The notes under the pieces were generated by a model. It had not been told where the DNA came from. It saw nothing but the letters and a program-made list of their open reading frames with translations, and did not search any database. From the NCBI GenBank assembly GCA_025458735.1, contig JALORV010000381.1, forward strand, positions 1 through 5,577: a DNA stretch of 5,577 nt, read 5' to 3'. Of the stretch, positions 1 to 5,577 are shown piece after piece (position 1 is the stretch's first letter; the number at the start of each line of letters is the position of its first letter). The DNA comes from Burkholderiaceae bacterium (GTDB lineage Bacteria; Pseudomonadota; Gammaproteobacteria; Burkholderiales; Burkholderiaceae). Position numbers and translations under genes: made by a program.

Positions 1-74
1 GTCGGATCGGCAGCGTGGCCGCTGGCCAGCACACCGCCCAACATGGCCGCCAGCACACAAGGCGCCAGGCGCAT
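1..74 (-). CDS. N-terminus of an exported protein (partial; possible MltD)
   Basis: Reading leftward from an ATG at 74-72, 24 codons run to the window edge without a stop. They encode MRLAPCVLAAMLGGVLASG followed by HAADP. This is a short positive start, a hydrophobic core and an A-x-A-like site (around GHA or HAA), as expected of a Sec signal peptide. The cysteine at residue 6 is too close to the N-terminus to be a lipobox, so an ordinary cleaved signal is more likely than a lipoprotein one. No strong Shine-Dalgarno sequence precedes the ATG, and a TTG nine codons upstream is a weaker alternative start. The gene lies downstream of gloB on the same strand. In E. coli and many proteobacteria that place belongs to mltD, a membrane-bound lytic murein transglycosylase. 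The identity is inferred from position only; no catalytic domain is in view. Confidence 0.6.
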   Translation of the reverse strand, partial: MRLAPCVLAAMLGGVLASGHAADP

Positions 75-96
75 GGGAGTAAGGCGAGTCGCGCGG

Positions 97-120
97 CGCA
101 AATCCGCGCGGAAATTTGCG
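97..120. repeat. Imperfect inverted repeat between gloB and the exported-protein gene
   Basis: CGCAAAT at 97-103 is matched by ATTTGCG at 114-120, giving a perfect 7-bp inverted repeat around a 10-base centre. The centre contains the self-complementary octamer CCGCGCGG (104-111). It lies in the 124-bp gap after the gloB stop and before the next minus-strand start. No T-run follows on either strand, so an intrinsic terminator is not well supported. It could be an operator or a 5'-leader hairpin of the downstream gene. Chance is also possible in sequence this rich in GC. Confidence 0.35.
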
Positions 121-128
121 ACCGGCGC

Positions 129-134
129 AGTGTA
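129..134 (-). promoter_or_regulatory. Possible -10 element for the gene at 1-74
   Basis: The minus strand reads TACACT here, four of six matches to TATAAT, 55 bases upstream of the ATG at 74. I find no convincing -35 hexamer 16-18 bases further upstream. The inverted repeat at 97-120 would then fall in the early transcript. This is a weak call resting on one hexamer and a sensible position. Confidence 0.2.
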
Positions 135-198
135 GCGTGGGGGCGTCGACCGAAGTCCGCGGATTCCCTCTGTCGCCAGCGAAAATGAGGGAGCGCGT

Positions 199-990
199 TC
201 AGCGGAACACGTTCTTCCAGTTACGCAACGTGGCGAAGGTCTGCACGCGGCCGGCAGCCGCGCCCGCATCGCGTGCAATCGCCGCCGCGCGCACCGCCGG
301 TTCACCAGCGCGCAGGAAGGGATTAGTCGCGCGCTCCAGTGCAATGGTCGAGGGAACCGTCGGTTCGCCGCGAGCGCGCAGTGCCGCCGCGTCGCGGGCG
401 CGCCGCTGCAGCTCGGCATTGCCGGGCTCCACCGCGAGCGCGAAGCGGATGTTCGCCTCGGTGTACTCGTGCGCGCAGTAGGCGCGCGTCGATTCCGGCA
501 GCGCGGCCAGGCGATCGAGCGAGGCCAGCATCTGCGCCGGCGTGCCCTCGAAGAGCCGCCCGCAGCCGCAGGCGAACAGCGTGTCGCCGCAGAACAGCAG
601 CGGTGGATCGGTGGCGGCGCTGAAGTAGCTGATGTGCCCCGCGGTATGCCCCGGCGTGTCGATCACCTCGAACTCCGTGCCGAGCACCTCGATGCGGTCG
701 CCGCCACCCAGCCGCACGTCGATGCCTGCGATGTCTTCCGCGCGCGGGCCGTAGACCGTGGCGCCGCTCGCGCGCAGCGCGGCCAGTCCGCCGACGTGGT
801 CCGCGTGATGATGCGTGACTAGAATCACGGCAAGCTGCAGTCCGCGTTGCGCGAGTGCGCGCTGCACCGGGGCGGCATCGCCGGGATCGACAATGGCTGC
901 CTCGCGGCCGCGGCTGAGCAGCCACAGGTAGTTGTCGCTGAAGGCTGGCACCGGCGTGATCTCGAGTGCGGTACCGTGCAGGTCGGGCAT
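199..990 (-). CDS. gloB: Hydroxyacylglutathione hydrolase (glyoxalase II)
   Basis: A cytoplasmic metallo-hydrolase that carries out the second step of methylglyoxal detoxification, splitting S-D-lactoylglutathione into D-lactate and glutathione. The 263-residue protein has the family's usual length (about 250-260). The N-terminal metallo-beta-lactamase fold carries THHHADHVGG at residues 59-68. Expected metal ligands are H60, H62, D64 and H65, then H115 in DTPGHTAGH, D136 in FCGDTLFACGCGR, and H174 in CAHEYT, all present. The C-terminal part has the substrate-domain features, including TNPFLR, and ends LRNWKNVFR like other GloB proteins. The ATG start at 990 has a GGAG seven bases upstream. 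It is divergent from the methyltransferase gene with 71 bp between them, and codirectional with the gene at 1-74. The gene looks intact and functional. Confidence 0.96.
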   Translation of the reverse strand: MPDLHGTALEITPVPAFSDNYLWLLSRGREAAIVDPGDAAPVQRALAQRGLQLAVILVTHHHADHVGGLAALRASGATVYGPRAEDIAGIDVRLGGGDRIEVLGTEFEVIDTPGHTAGHISYFSAATDPPLLFCGDTLFACGCGRLFEGTPAQMLASLDRLAALPESTRAYCAHEYTEANIRFALAVEPGNAELQRRARDAAALRARGEPTVPSTIALERATNPFLRAGEPAVRAAAIARDAGAAAGRVQTFATLRNWKNVFR

Positions 991-997
991 GAAGCGG

Positions 998-1001
998 CTC
1001 C
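998..1001 (-). promoter_or_regulatory. Ribosome binding site of gloB
   Basis: The minus strand reads GGAG here, seven bases before the gloB ATG. This is good Shine-Dalgarno spacing and supports the start at 990. Confidence 0.55.
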
Positions 1002-1013
1002 GGAAGATCAGCG

Positions 1014-1058
1014 GTCAGTGATTCGCAAGTCAGTGATTCAAAAGTCAGTGATGCTCAG
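1014..1058. repeat. Three tandem 15-bp direct repeats in the divergent spacer
   Basis: Three head-to-tail units fill most of the spacer between gloB and the methyltransferase gene: GTCAGTGATTCGCAA (1014-1028), GTCAGTGATTCAAAA (1029-1043) and GTCAGTGATGCTCAG (1044-1058). The first nine bases, GTCAGTGAT, are identical in all three; units 1 and 2 share eleven. The array ends three bases before the methyltransferase ATG. It is the most A/T-rich stretch nearby and the only noncoding DNA between two divergent starts, so it could bind a regulator of one or both genes. It may equally be a slippage duplication with no function. I could not place a convincing promoter in it for either gene. Confidence 0.85.
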
Positions 1059-1061
1059 GCC

Positions 1062-1925
1062 ATGAAGGCGCGCGGTTCGATTGTGAAGCTATCGGAGTTC
1101 CTGTGCTCGCCGCCCGGGCGCTACGTGCTCGACTGGGAGCAGGCGCAGCTCGACGCTGCCGTGGCCGACATCTTCGGTTATCACGCGCTGCAGCTCGGCC
1201 TGCCCGAGGTTGATGCGCTGCGCGAGAACCGCATGCCGCTGCGCTTCTGCGCGGCCGATCGCCAGCTCACGGTGCCCGCCGCCGCGGACGACGCCGAGGA
1301 GCCGCGCCGGCGGGTGGCCATCATCAACCGCTACGAGGAACTGCCCTTCGCCACCCACTCGATCGACCTGGTGGTGATGCCGCACATCCTTGAATTCGCG
1401 GCCGACCCGCACCAGGTGCTGCGCGAAGTCGAGCGCGTGCTGGTGCCCGAGGGCCACGTCGTGATCACGGGCTTCAATCCTGCCAGCCTGTGGGGCCTGC
1501 GCCAGTTCGGCACGCGCCTGGGCGCTTCGCCGTTCCTGCCGCGCGAAGGCCATTTCATCGCGCTGCCGCGCGTGAAGGACTGGCTCAAGCTGCTGTCGTT
1601 CGAGTTCGCGCGCGGGCGCTTCGGCTGCTACGCGCCGTCGGCGCGCACCGCACCGTGGCTCAACCGCTGGCGCTTCATGGAAAAGGCGGGCGACCGCTGG
1701 TGGCCGGTGCTGGGGGCCGTCTACCTGCTGACCGCAGTCAAGCGCGTGCGCGGCATGCGGCTGGTCGGCCCGGCCTGGAAGAAGACCGACGAGCGGGCGC
1801 GGCAGCTGGCACCGGTGGGCACGACCCGCGTGATCCTGTCGACGCCCGATGCGGTGAGCGCGCTGGTGATGGATGACGAGCCGGCCGCCAACGAGGCGGG
1901 CCTGCGCGCGGGACGGGGCCGATGA
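1062..1925 (+). CDS. yafS: YafS-type class I methyltransferase-fold protein
   Basis: A 287-residue protein resembling E. coli YafS, a predicted SAM-dependent methyltransferase of unknown substrate, presumably cytoplasmic. Family features include [13 protein letters not shown] (19-31), [10 protein letters not shown] (37-46), [19 protein letters not shown] (94-112), [17 protein letters not shown] (115-131) and [14 protein letters not shown] (135-148). The last three match methyltransferase motifs II to post-III. The glycine-rich motif I (E/DxGxGxG) that normally holds SAM is absent; residues 60-90 read CAADRQ and then an acidic, alanine-rich stretch. E. coli YafS as I recall it also lacks this motif, so the loss looks like a family trait. 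The ATG at 1062 has no clear ribosome binding site; GTG at 1083, giving a start at KLSEFL, is a plausible alternative. The stop overlaps the rnhA start (ATGA), so the two are probably cotranscribed. Family assignment is firm, enzymatic activity is not. Confidence 0.88.
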   Translation: MKARGSIVKLSEFLCSPPGRYVLDWEQAQLDAAVADIFGYHALQLGLPEVDALRENRMPLRFCAADRQLTVPAAADDAEEPRRRVAIINRYEELPFATHSIDLVVMPHILEFAADPHQVLREVERVLVPEGHVVITGFNPASLWGLRQFGTRLGASPFLPREGHFIALPRVKDWLKLLSFEFARGRFGCYAPSARTAPWLNRWRFMEKAGDRWWPVLGAVYLLTAVKRVRGMRLVGPAWKKTDERARQLAPVGTTRVILSTPDAVSALVMDDEPAANEAGLRAGRGR

Positions 1926-2416
1926 AGCATGCGCGGCAGGTGACACTGGCGGCCGACGCTGCGGCGGCCGCCGATCTGGTCGAGATCTGGACCGACGGCG
2001 CCTGCAAGGGCAATCCCGGTCCCGGCGGCTGGGGCGCGCTGCTCAAGTGGGGCGAGCGCGAGCGCGAACTCTTCGGCGGCGAGTCGCCGACCACCAACAA
2101 CCGCATGGAACTGCTGGCCGTCATCGAGGCGCTCGGCTCGCTGAAGCGCGGCTGCCGGGTGGTGCTGCATACCGATTCGCAGTACGTGCAGCTGGGCATC
2201 ACCGAGTGGATGCCCAACTGGATCCGCCGGGGATGGAAGACGGCCGACGGCAAGCCGGTGAAGAACGCCGATCTGTGGCGCCGCCTGCAGGAGGCCGCAG
2301 CGCGGCATGACATCGACTGGCGCTGGGTCAAGGGCCATGCCGGCCACGCCGGCAACGAAAGAGCTGACGAACTGGCGAACCGCGGGGTCAGATCGGTGTC
2401 TATCCCTGCGGGTTGA
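1922..2416 (+). CDS. rnhA: Ribonuclease HI
   Basis: Cleaves the RNA strand of RNA-DNA hybrids, removing R-loops and primers. The 164-residue protein has all four acidic catalytic residues: D25 in [17 protein letters not shown]63 in NNRMELLA, D85 in HTDSQY and D149 in NERADELAN. The conserved H139 in VKGHAGH is also present. The basic handle is seen as [16 protein letters not shown] (100-115). The start overlaps the preceding stop in an ATGA, implying translational coupling. Compared with E. coli the N-terminus has about 18 extra residues, alanine-rich and without a signal. The last 20 codons carry AGA twice plus GCT, TCT, CCT and GGT, which are uncommon in the rest of the window, and residues after NRGV look unconserved. 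In E. coli dnaQ lies beside rnhA; here an efflux gene follows at once. The enzyme itself should be functional. Confidence 0.97.
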   Translation: MKHARQVTLAADAAAAADLVEIWTDGACKGNPGPGGWGALLKWGERERELFGGESPTTNNRMELLAVIEALGSLKRGCRVVLHTDSQYVQLGITEWMPNWIRRGWKTADGKPVKNADLWRRLQEAAARHDIDWRWVKGHAGHAGNERADELANRGVRSVSIPAG

Positions 2417-3627
2417 CTCCTCGACAGGCCCGGACTGCGCAGGGGCGGGTGCTAAAGTCGCGCCCCACGGTCGCGGGCGTCAAGGGCGAGGCTGCGGCGG
2501 CCGCCGGCAAGACCGACGCGAAGGCGCCCGCCAAGGGAGGGCCGGGCGGACCGACGCCCGTCGAGGTGGTGACGCTGAAGCCGACAGTCGTCAAGGAAGA
2601 CCTGCAGGCGGTCGGCTCGCTGCGCTCGAACGAGAGCGTCATCCTGCGTCCCGAAGTGTCGGGCCGCATCGCCGCCATCGGCTTCAAGGACGGACAGGTG
2701 GTCCGCAAGGGGCAGCTGCTGGTGGCGCTCGACGCGACGCTGAATGAAGCCGAGGTCGCGCAGGCGAAGGCGGAATACGACCTGGCGCTGTCCAATCTGA
2801 AGCGCAGCGAAGACCTCGCGCGCCGCCAGTTCATCAGTTCCAGCGCGCAGGAAACCGCTGCCTCTAACGCGCAGGTGGCCGAGGCGCGGCTGAGGCTGGC
2901 GCAGGCGCGGCTCTCGAAGATGCGCATCATCGCGCCGTTCGATGGCGCGGTCGGCATCCGCAACGTCAGCCTCGGCGACTACGTCAAGGACGGCACCGAT
3001 CTGGTCAACGTCGAAGACGTGCGGGTGCTCAAGGTGGACTTCCGCCTGCCCGAGCGCAACTTCGCGCAGGTGCACGTCGGCCAGACGGTGGAGATCGTTG
3101 CCGATGCGCTGCCCGGCGAGCGCTGGCAGGGCGCGATCGAGGCGATCAACCCGAAGATCGACGCCAACGGCCGCTCGCTCGAGATCCGCGCGCGGCTGGA
3201 AAACACCAGCGGCAAGCTGCGCCCCGGAATGTTCGTGCGCGTGCGCGTCATCGTCGGCGAGCGCAGCAACGCGCTGCTGGTGCCGGAGGAGGCCATCGTG
3301 CCGCAGGCCGGCGAGTTCTTCGTCTACCGGGTGGTCGAGGGCAGCGCGCGCCGCATTCCGGTGAAGATCGGTGTGCGCCGCGACGCCATGGTCGAGATCC
3401 TCGAGGGTCTCGCGGAGGGCGACCAGGTGGTGACCGCCGGCATGCGCCTGCAGCGCGACGGACAGCCGGTGCGCGTCCTGACCGCAGGTGCCAGGCCCGG
3501 TGCCCCGGGTGCACCGACGCCGGGAGCGCCGGCTGCAACCAATGCGCCGCCGAAGGCGGAAGCCGCGCCGCCGGCCAAGCCCGACGCCGTCAAGCCGGCT
3601 GAGAGCAAGTCGGGCGCGGCCTCCTAG
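2413..3627 (+). CDS. RND efflux periplasmic adaptor (membrane fusion protein), N-terminus apparently missing
   Basis: The adaptor links an RND permease to an outer-membrane channel. Numbering from the TTG at 2413 (404 residues), the domains are: mixed start (1-46), first beta strand [12 protein letters not shown] (49-60), lipoyl half [22 protein letters not shown] (79-100), alpha-helical hairpin (about 108-170), second lipoyl half with [14 protein letters not shown] (170-183), beta-barrel (about 203-285) and membrane-proximal domain (about 286-355). The tail is rich in Pro, Ala and Lys. Adaptors of this kind begin with a signal peptide, lipobox or membrane anchor; none is present in any frame between the rnhA stop and residue 49. 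The TTG start overlaps the rnhA stop and early codons (ACT, CCT, CGA, CTA) look noncoding. GTG at 2449 is an alternative, but its ribosome binding site is too close. The permease gene follows after 32 bp. As sequenced the product could not reach the periplasm. Confidence 0.85.
   Translation: MTPRQARTAQGRVLKSRPTVAGVKGEAAAAAGKTDAKAPAKGGPGGPTPVEVVTLKPTVVKEDLQAVGSLRSNESVILRPEVSGRIAAIGFKDGQVVRKGQLLVALDATLNEAEVAQAKAEYDLALSNLKRSEDLARRQFISSSAQETAASNAQVAEARLRLAQARLSKMRIIAPFDGAVGIRNVSLGDYVKDGTDLVNVEDVRVLKVDFRLPERNFAQVHVGQTVEIVADALPGERWQGAIEAINPKIDANGRSLEIRARLENTSGKLRPGMFVRVRVIVGERSNALLVPEEAIVPQAGEFFVYRVVEGSARRIPVKIGVRRDAMVEILEGLAEGDQVVTAGMRLQRDGQPVRVLTAGARPGAPGAPTPGAPAATNAPPKAEAAPPAKPDAVKPAESKSGAAS
2431..2458 (+). 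promoter_or_regulatory. Candidate promoter for the efflux genes
   Basis: CGGACT (2431-2436), 16 bases, then TAAAGT (2453-2458) resembles a sigma-70 promoter: the -35 matches TTGACA at three positions and the -10 matches TATAAT at four. The surrounding GTGCTAAAGT is more A/T-rich than the neighbouring coding sequence. If real, transcription would start near 2465, inside the apparent adaptor frame. No in-frame ATG, GTG or TTG occurs after that until the GTG codons at residues 52-53. This implies that the native start codon is in a missing segment. Confidence 0.4.
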
Positions 3628-3648
3628 GCCCGGCGCCAACGGCAACGC

Positions 3649-3653
3649 GGGAG
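3649..3653 (+). promoter_or_regulatory. Ribosome binding site of the RND permease
   Basis: GGGAG lies six bases before the ATG at 3660, in the 32-bp gap after the adaptor stop. Spacing and sequence are good. It fixes the permease start, which is also supported by the typical first residues MSLFELCIRRPV. Confidence 0.65.
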
Positions 3654-3659
3654 AAACCG

Positions 3660-4280
3660 ATGAGCCTGTTCGAACTGTGCATCCGCCGGCCGGTGCTGTC
3701 GACCGTGCTGTCGCTGCTGGTGCTGGTGATCGGCCTGATCTCCTACTCGCGGCTGGCGGTGCGCGAGTATCCGAAGATCGACGAGCCGGTGGTCAGCGTA
3801 TCCACCACCTATCCGGGCGCCTCGGCCGACGTGATCGAGTCGCAGATCACCAAGGTGCTGGAAGACTCGCTGGCCGGCATCGAGGGCGTCGAAGTGATGA
3901 CCTCGTCCAGCAGGCAGGAGCGCAGCAACGTCAACGTGCGCTTCCGCATCACGCGTGATCCCGATTCCGCCGCCGCCGACGTGCGCGACAAGGTGGCGCG
4001 CGTGCGCGCGCGGCTGCCGGACAACGTCGACGAGCCGGTGATCGCCAAGGTCGAGGCCGATTCCTTCCCGGTGATCTGGATGGCGGTGACCGCCGGCGGC
4101 AAGACGCCGCTCGAGGTCTCCGATTACCTGAACCGCTACGTCAAGCCGCGCCTGTCGGTGCTGCCGGGCGCCGCCGACGTCTGGATCTTCGGCGAGCGCA
4201 AGACCTCGATGCGCGTCAACGTCGACCGCGACCGGCTGGCCGCCTACTCGTCAGCACGCGCGAGCAGTTCGAGAACCTGA
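3660..4280 (+). CDS. RND permease, N-terminal fragment
   Basis: This frame encodes 206 residues. Residues 1-196 are genuine permease: RRPVLSTVLSLLVLVIGLIS (9-28) is TM1. It is followed by EYPKIDEPVVSVSTTYPGAS, then DVIESQITKVLEDSLAGIEG, and later FPVIWMAV and LSVLPGAADVWIFGERK, all standard for the first porter half. The last true family residues are DRDRLAAY; the final ten (SSARASSSRT) are out-of-frame sequence before a chance TGA at 4278-4280. Translation would yield one membrane helix and an incomplete periplasmic domain, with no transport function. Confidence 0.8.
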   Translation: MSLFELCIRRPVLSTVLSLLVLVIGLISYSRLAVREYPKIDEPVVSVSTTYPGASADVIESQITKVLEDSLAGIEGVEVMTSSSRQERSNVNVRFRITRDPDSAAADVRDKVARVRARLPDNVDEPVIAKVEADSFPVIWMAVTAGGKTPLEVSDYLNRYVKPRLSVLPGAADVWIFGERKTSMRVNVDRDRLAAYSSARASSSRT

Positions 4281-5577
4281 TCGTCGCGGTCGTGCGCGGC
4301 TATCCGGTGCGGCTGCGCGATGTCGCCGACGTGGCGGTCGGCCCGGCCGAGGAGCGCGTGATCGCGCGCTTCAGGGGGGAACCGTCGGTCAACATGGGCC
4401 TGGTCAAGCAGGCCACCGGCAACCCGCTCGAGCTGTCCCGTGCGCTGCGCGCCGAGGTCGACAAGATCAACGAGACGCTGCCGGCGGGCATGAAGATCAA
4501 CATCGCCTACGACTCGTCGGTGTTCATCGACAAGTCGATCGAGTCGGTGTTCAAGACCATCGGCGAGGCGGTGATCCTGGTCGTGCTGGTGATCTTCTTC
4601 TTCCTGCGCAACCTGCGGGCGACGCTGATCCCGCTGGTGACGATCCCGCTGTCGCTGGTGGGCTCCTTCGCGCTGATGTACGTGTTCGGCTTCACCATCA
4701 ATACGCTGACGCTGCTCGCGATGGTGCTCGCGATCGGTCTGGTCGTCGACGACGCCATCGTCGTGCTCGAGAACATCTACCGCAACATCGAAGCGGGGAT
4801 GGAGCGTGTCGAGGCCGCCGTCAAGGGCATCAAGGAGATCGGCTTCGCGGTGGTGGCGATGACGCTGACGCTGACGGCCGTTTACGCGCCGCTGGCCTTC
4901 GCGACCGGACGCACCGGGCGGCTCTTCATCGAGTTTGCGCTGGCACTGGCGGGTGCGGTGCTGGTGTCGGGCTTCGTGGCGCTGACGCTGTCGCCGATGA
5001 TGTGCAGCAAGCTGCTCAAGCACGAGCCCCGGCACGGCAGGATCTTCACGCTGATCGAAGGCTGGCTCGACGGGCTCACCAAAGGCTACTCGCGCTCGCT
5101 GGCCTGGGTGCTCGAGCGTCGCTGGATCGTGGTGCTCACTTGGGCGGTGGTGGCCGGCCTCGGCGGGCTTTTCTTCTCGCTGCTGCGTTCCGAGCTGGCG
5201 CCGCTCGAGGACCGCGGCGTGATCTTCGGCCGCCTGCAGTCGCCGCCGGGCTCGACCGTGCAGTACACCTCCGAGCAGCTGCGCGCGGTCGAAAGCTATT
5301 ACTCGACCATTCCGGAGGCCGCCGCCTACAACGCCATCGCGGGCTTTCCGACGGTGGACTTCGGCAACGCGATCCTGCGGCTCAAGCCGTGGGAGGAGCG
5401 CACCCGCAAGCAGCAGGACATCGCGCGCGAGCTGAACGCCAAGTTCTCGCAGCTGCCGGGCGTGATCGGCTTCGCGGTCAACCCGCCCTCGCTCGGGCAG
5501 TCGCCGCGCTCGCTGCCGATCGAGTACGTGATCATGGCCCAGGTGCCGTATCCCGAGCTCGACCGGATCGTCCAGAA
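4247..5577 (+). CDS. RND permease, middle part in the shifted frame (open at the window edge)
   Basis: From STREQFENLIVAVVRGYP (starting 4253) this frame runs without a stop to the edge, about 440 codons. It has no start codon of its own at a sensible place, and it is the continuation of the fragment upstream. Visible features are VRLRDVADVAVGP (end of the docking region) and TM2 (GEAVILVVLVIFFFL). TM4 contains AIGLVVDDAIVVLENIYR; its two aspartates at 4748-4753 correspond to the proton-relay pair D407/D408 of AcrB. TM6 ends LTLSPMMCSKLL, and TM7 begins at RRWIVVLTWAVVAG. The second porter half opens with ELAPLEDRGVIFGRLQSPPG, then NPPSLGQSPRSLPIEYVI. Every landmark expected in this stretch is intact, so the damage is confined to the junction near 4250. 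Confidence 0.8.

Larger units (their letters stand above)
3660..5577 (+). pseudogene. HAE1-type RND efflux permease, disrupted by an internal deletion and frameshift, and cut by the window edge
   Basis: An AcrB-like inner-membrane proton/drug antiporter, partner of the adaptor just upstream. Two reading frames together give the N-terminal 60% or so of a family protein of about 1,030-1,050 residues. The first frame (3660-4247) covers TM1 and the PN1/PN2 porter region. The second (from about 4250 to the edge) covers the rest of the DN docking region, TM2-TM7 and the start of the second porter half. The link between them is missing: homologues have about 35-40 residues between RLAAY and STREQF, including the arm that in AcrB reaches into the neighbouring subunit. 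The frame change implies a net loss of 3n+1 bases. There are no other stops or shifts. Either the gene is broken in the organism or a short segment was lost in assembly. Substrates cannot be predicted from the sequence. Confidence 0.8.

Noticed and set aside
1..74. The signal peptide as a lipoprotein signal, as in E. coli MltD
   Set aside because: The only cysteine is at residue 6, ahead of the hydrophobic core, and there is no cysteine at the cleavage site.
1014..1058. The tandem repeats as a CRISPR array or plasmid-type iterons of an origin
   Set aside because: There are no spacers between the units, the units are only 15 bp, no cas or replication initiator gene is nearby, and the setting is an ordinary chromosomal spacer.
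847..1065. A small plus-strand frame crossing the 15-bp repeats and giving repeated SVI-K residues
   Set aside because: Most of it lies antisense to gloB, and the repeated residues only reflect the DNA repeats. No ribosome binding site or family resemblance was seen.
1089..1946. A 285-codon open frame on the minus strand, opposite the yafS-like gene
   Set aside because: It has an Arg/His/Gln/Ala-rich composition, no recognisable motif, and lies wholly over a conserved gene on the other strand.
2413..2458. TTGACT at 2413-2418 as the -35 partner of TAAAGT at 2453-2458
   Set aside because: The gap is 34 bases, about twice the normal spacing. CGGACT at 2431-2436 is better placed although weaker in sequence.
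3484..3624. The Pro/Ala/Lys-rich end of the adaptor as a repeat element or a separate gene
   Set aside because: It is in frame with the adaptor and ends at its stop, and low-complexity C-terminal tails are frequent in this protein family. I regard it as a disordered tail.
2452..3645. A 397-codon open frame on the minus strand, opposite the adaptor gene
   Set aside because: It is the mirror of a clear adaptor reading frame and is rich in Arg, His, Leu and Asp without any domain. Such antisense frames are common in GC-rich genes because stop codons are rare there.
4244..5035. A 263-codon minus-strand frame rich in His, Arg, Gln and Asp
   Set aside because: It lies opposite the conserved permease helices. 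Its composition is that of a read-through of the antisense of hydrophobic codons, not of a protein.

Overview
The window is GC-rich (by eye well above 60%) and almost fully coding, with strong G/C preference at third codon positions and long empty antisense reading frames. The gene set and protein flavour suggest a betaproteobacterium, perhaps Rhodocyclales- or Burkholderiales-like. That is an inference from family resemblance, not a search result.

Layout. Positions 1-74 (minus strand) hold the first 24 codons of an exported protein with a signal peptide. By synteny this could be the lytic transglycosylase MltD. A 124-bp gap with an inverted repeat follows, then gloB (glyoxalase II, minus strand, 199-990). 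A 71-bp divergent spacer separates gloB from the plus-strand genes and carries three tandem 15-bp repeats. Next come a YafS-type methyltransferase-fold gene (1062-1925) and rnhA (ribonuclease HI, 1922-2416), which overlap by an ATGA. This is the mltD-gloB-yafS-rnhA order known from E. coli, where dnaQ comes next.

Downstream of rnhA dnaQ does not appear. Instead there is a tripartite efflux pair: a periplasmic adaptor (2413-3627) and an HAE1-type RND inner-membrane permease (3660 to beyond the window). The adaptor and permease would work together as a proton-driven drug or solvent efflux pump with an outer-membrane channel that is not in the window.

Both pump genes look damaged as sequenced. 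The adaptor has no signal peptide or membrane anchor in any frame, and a promoter-like -10 element lies inside its apparent 5' end. The permease lacks roughly 35-40 residues after codon 196 and changes frame there; the rest of the protein then reads cleanly to the window edge. This is either a decaying efflux operon beside a synteny breakpoint or an assembly artefact that dropped short segments. I see no evidence of a new biological system. The points worth following are the two missing segments, the break after rnhA, and the tandem repeats.
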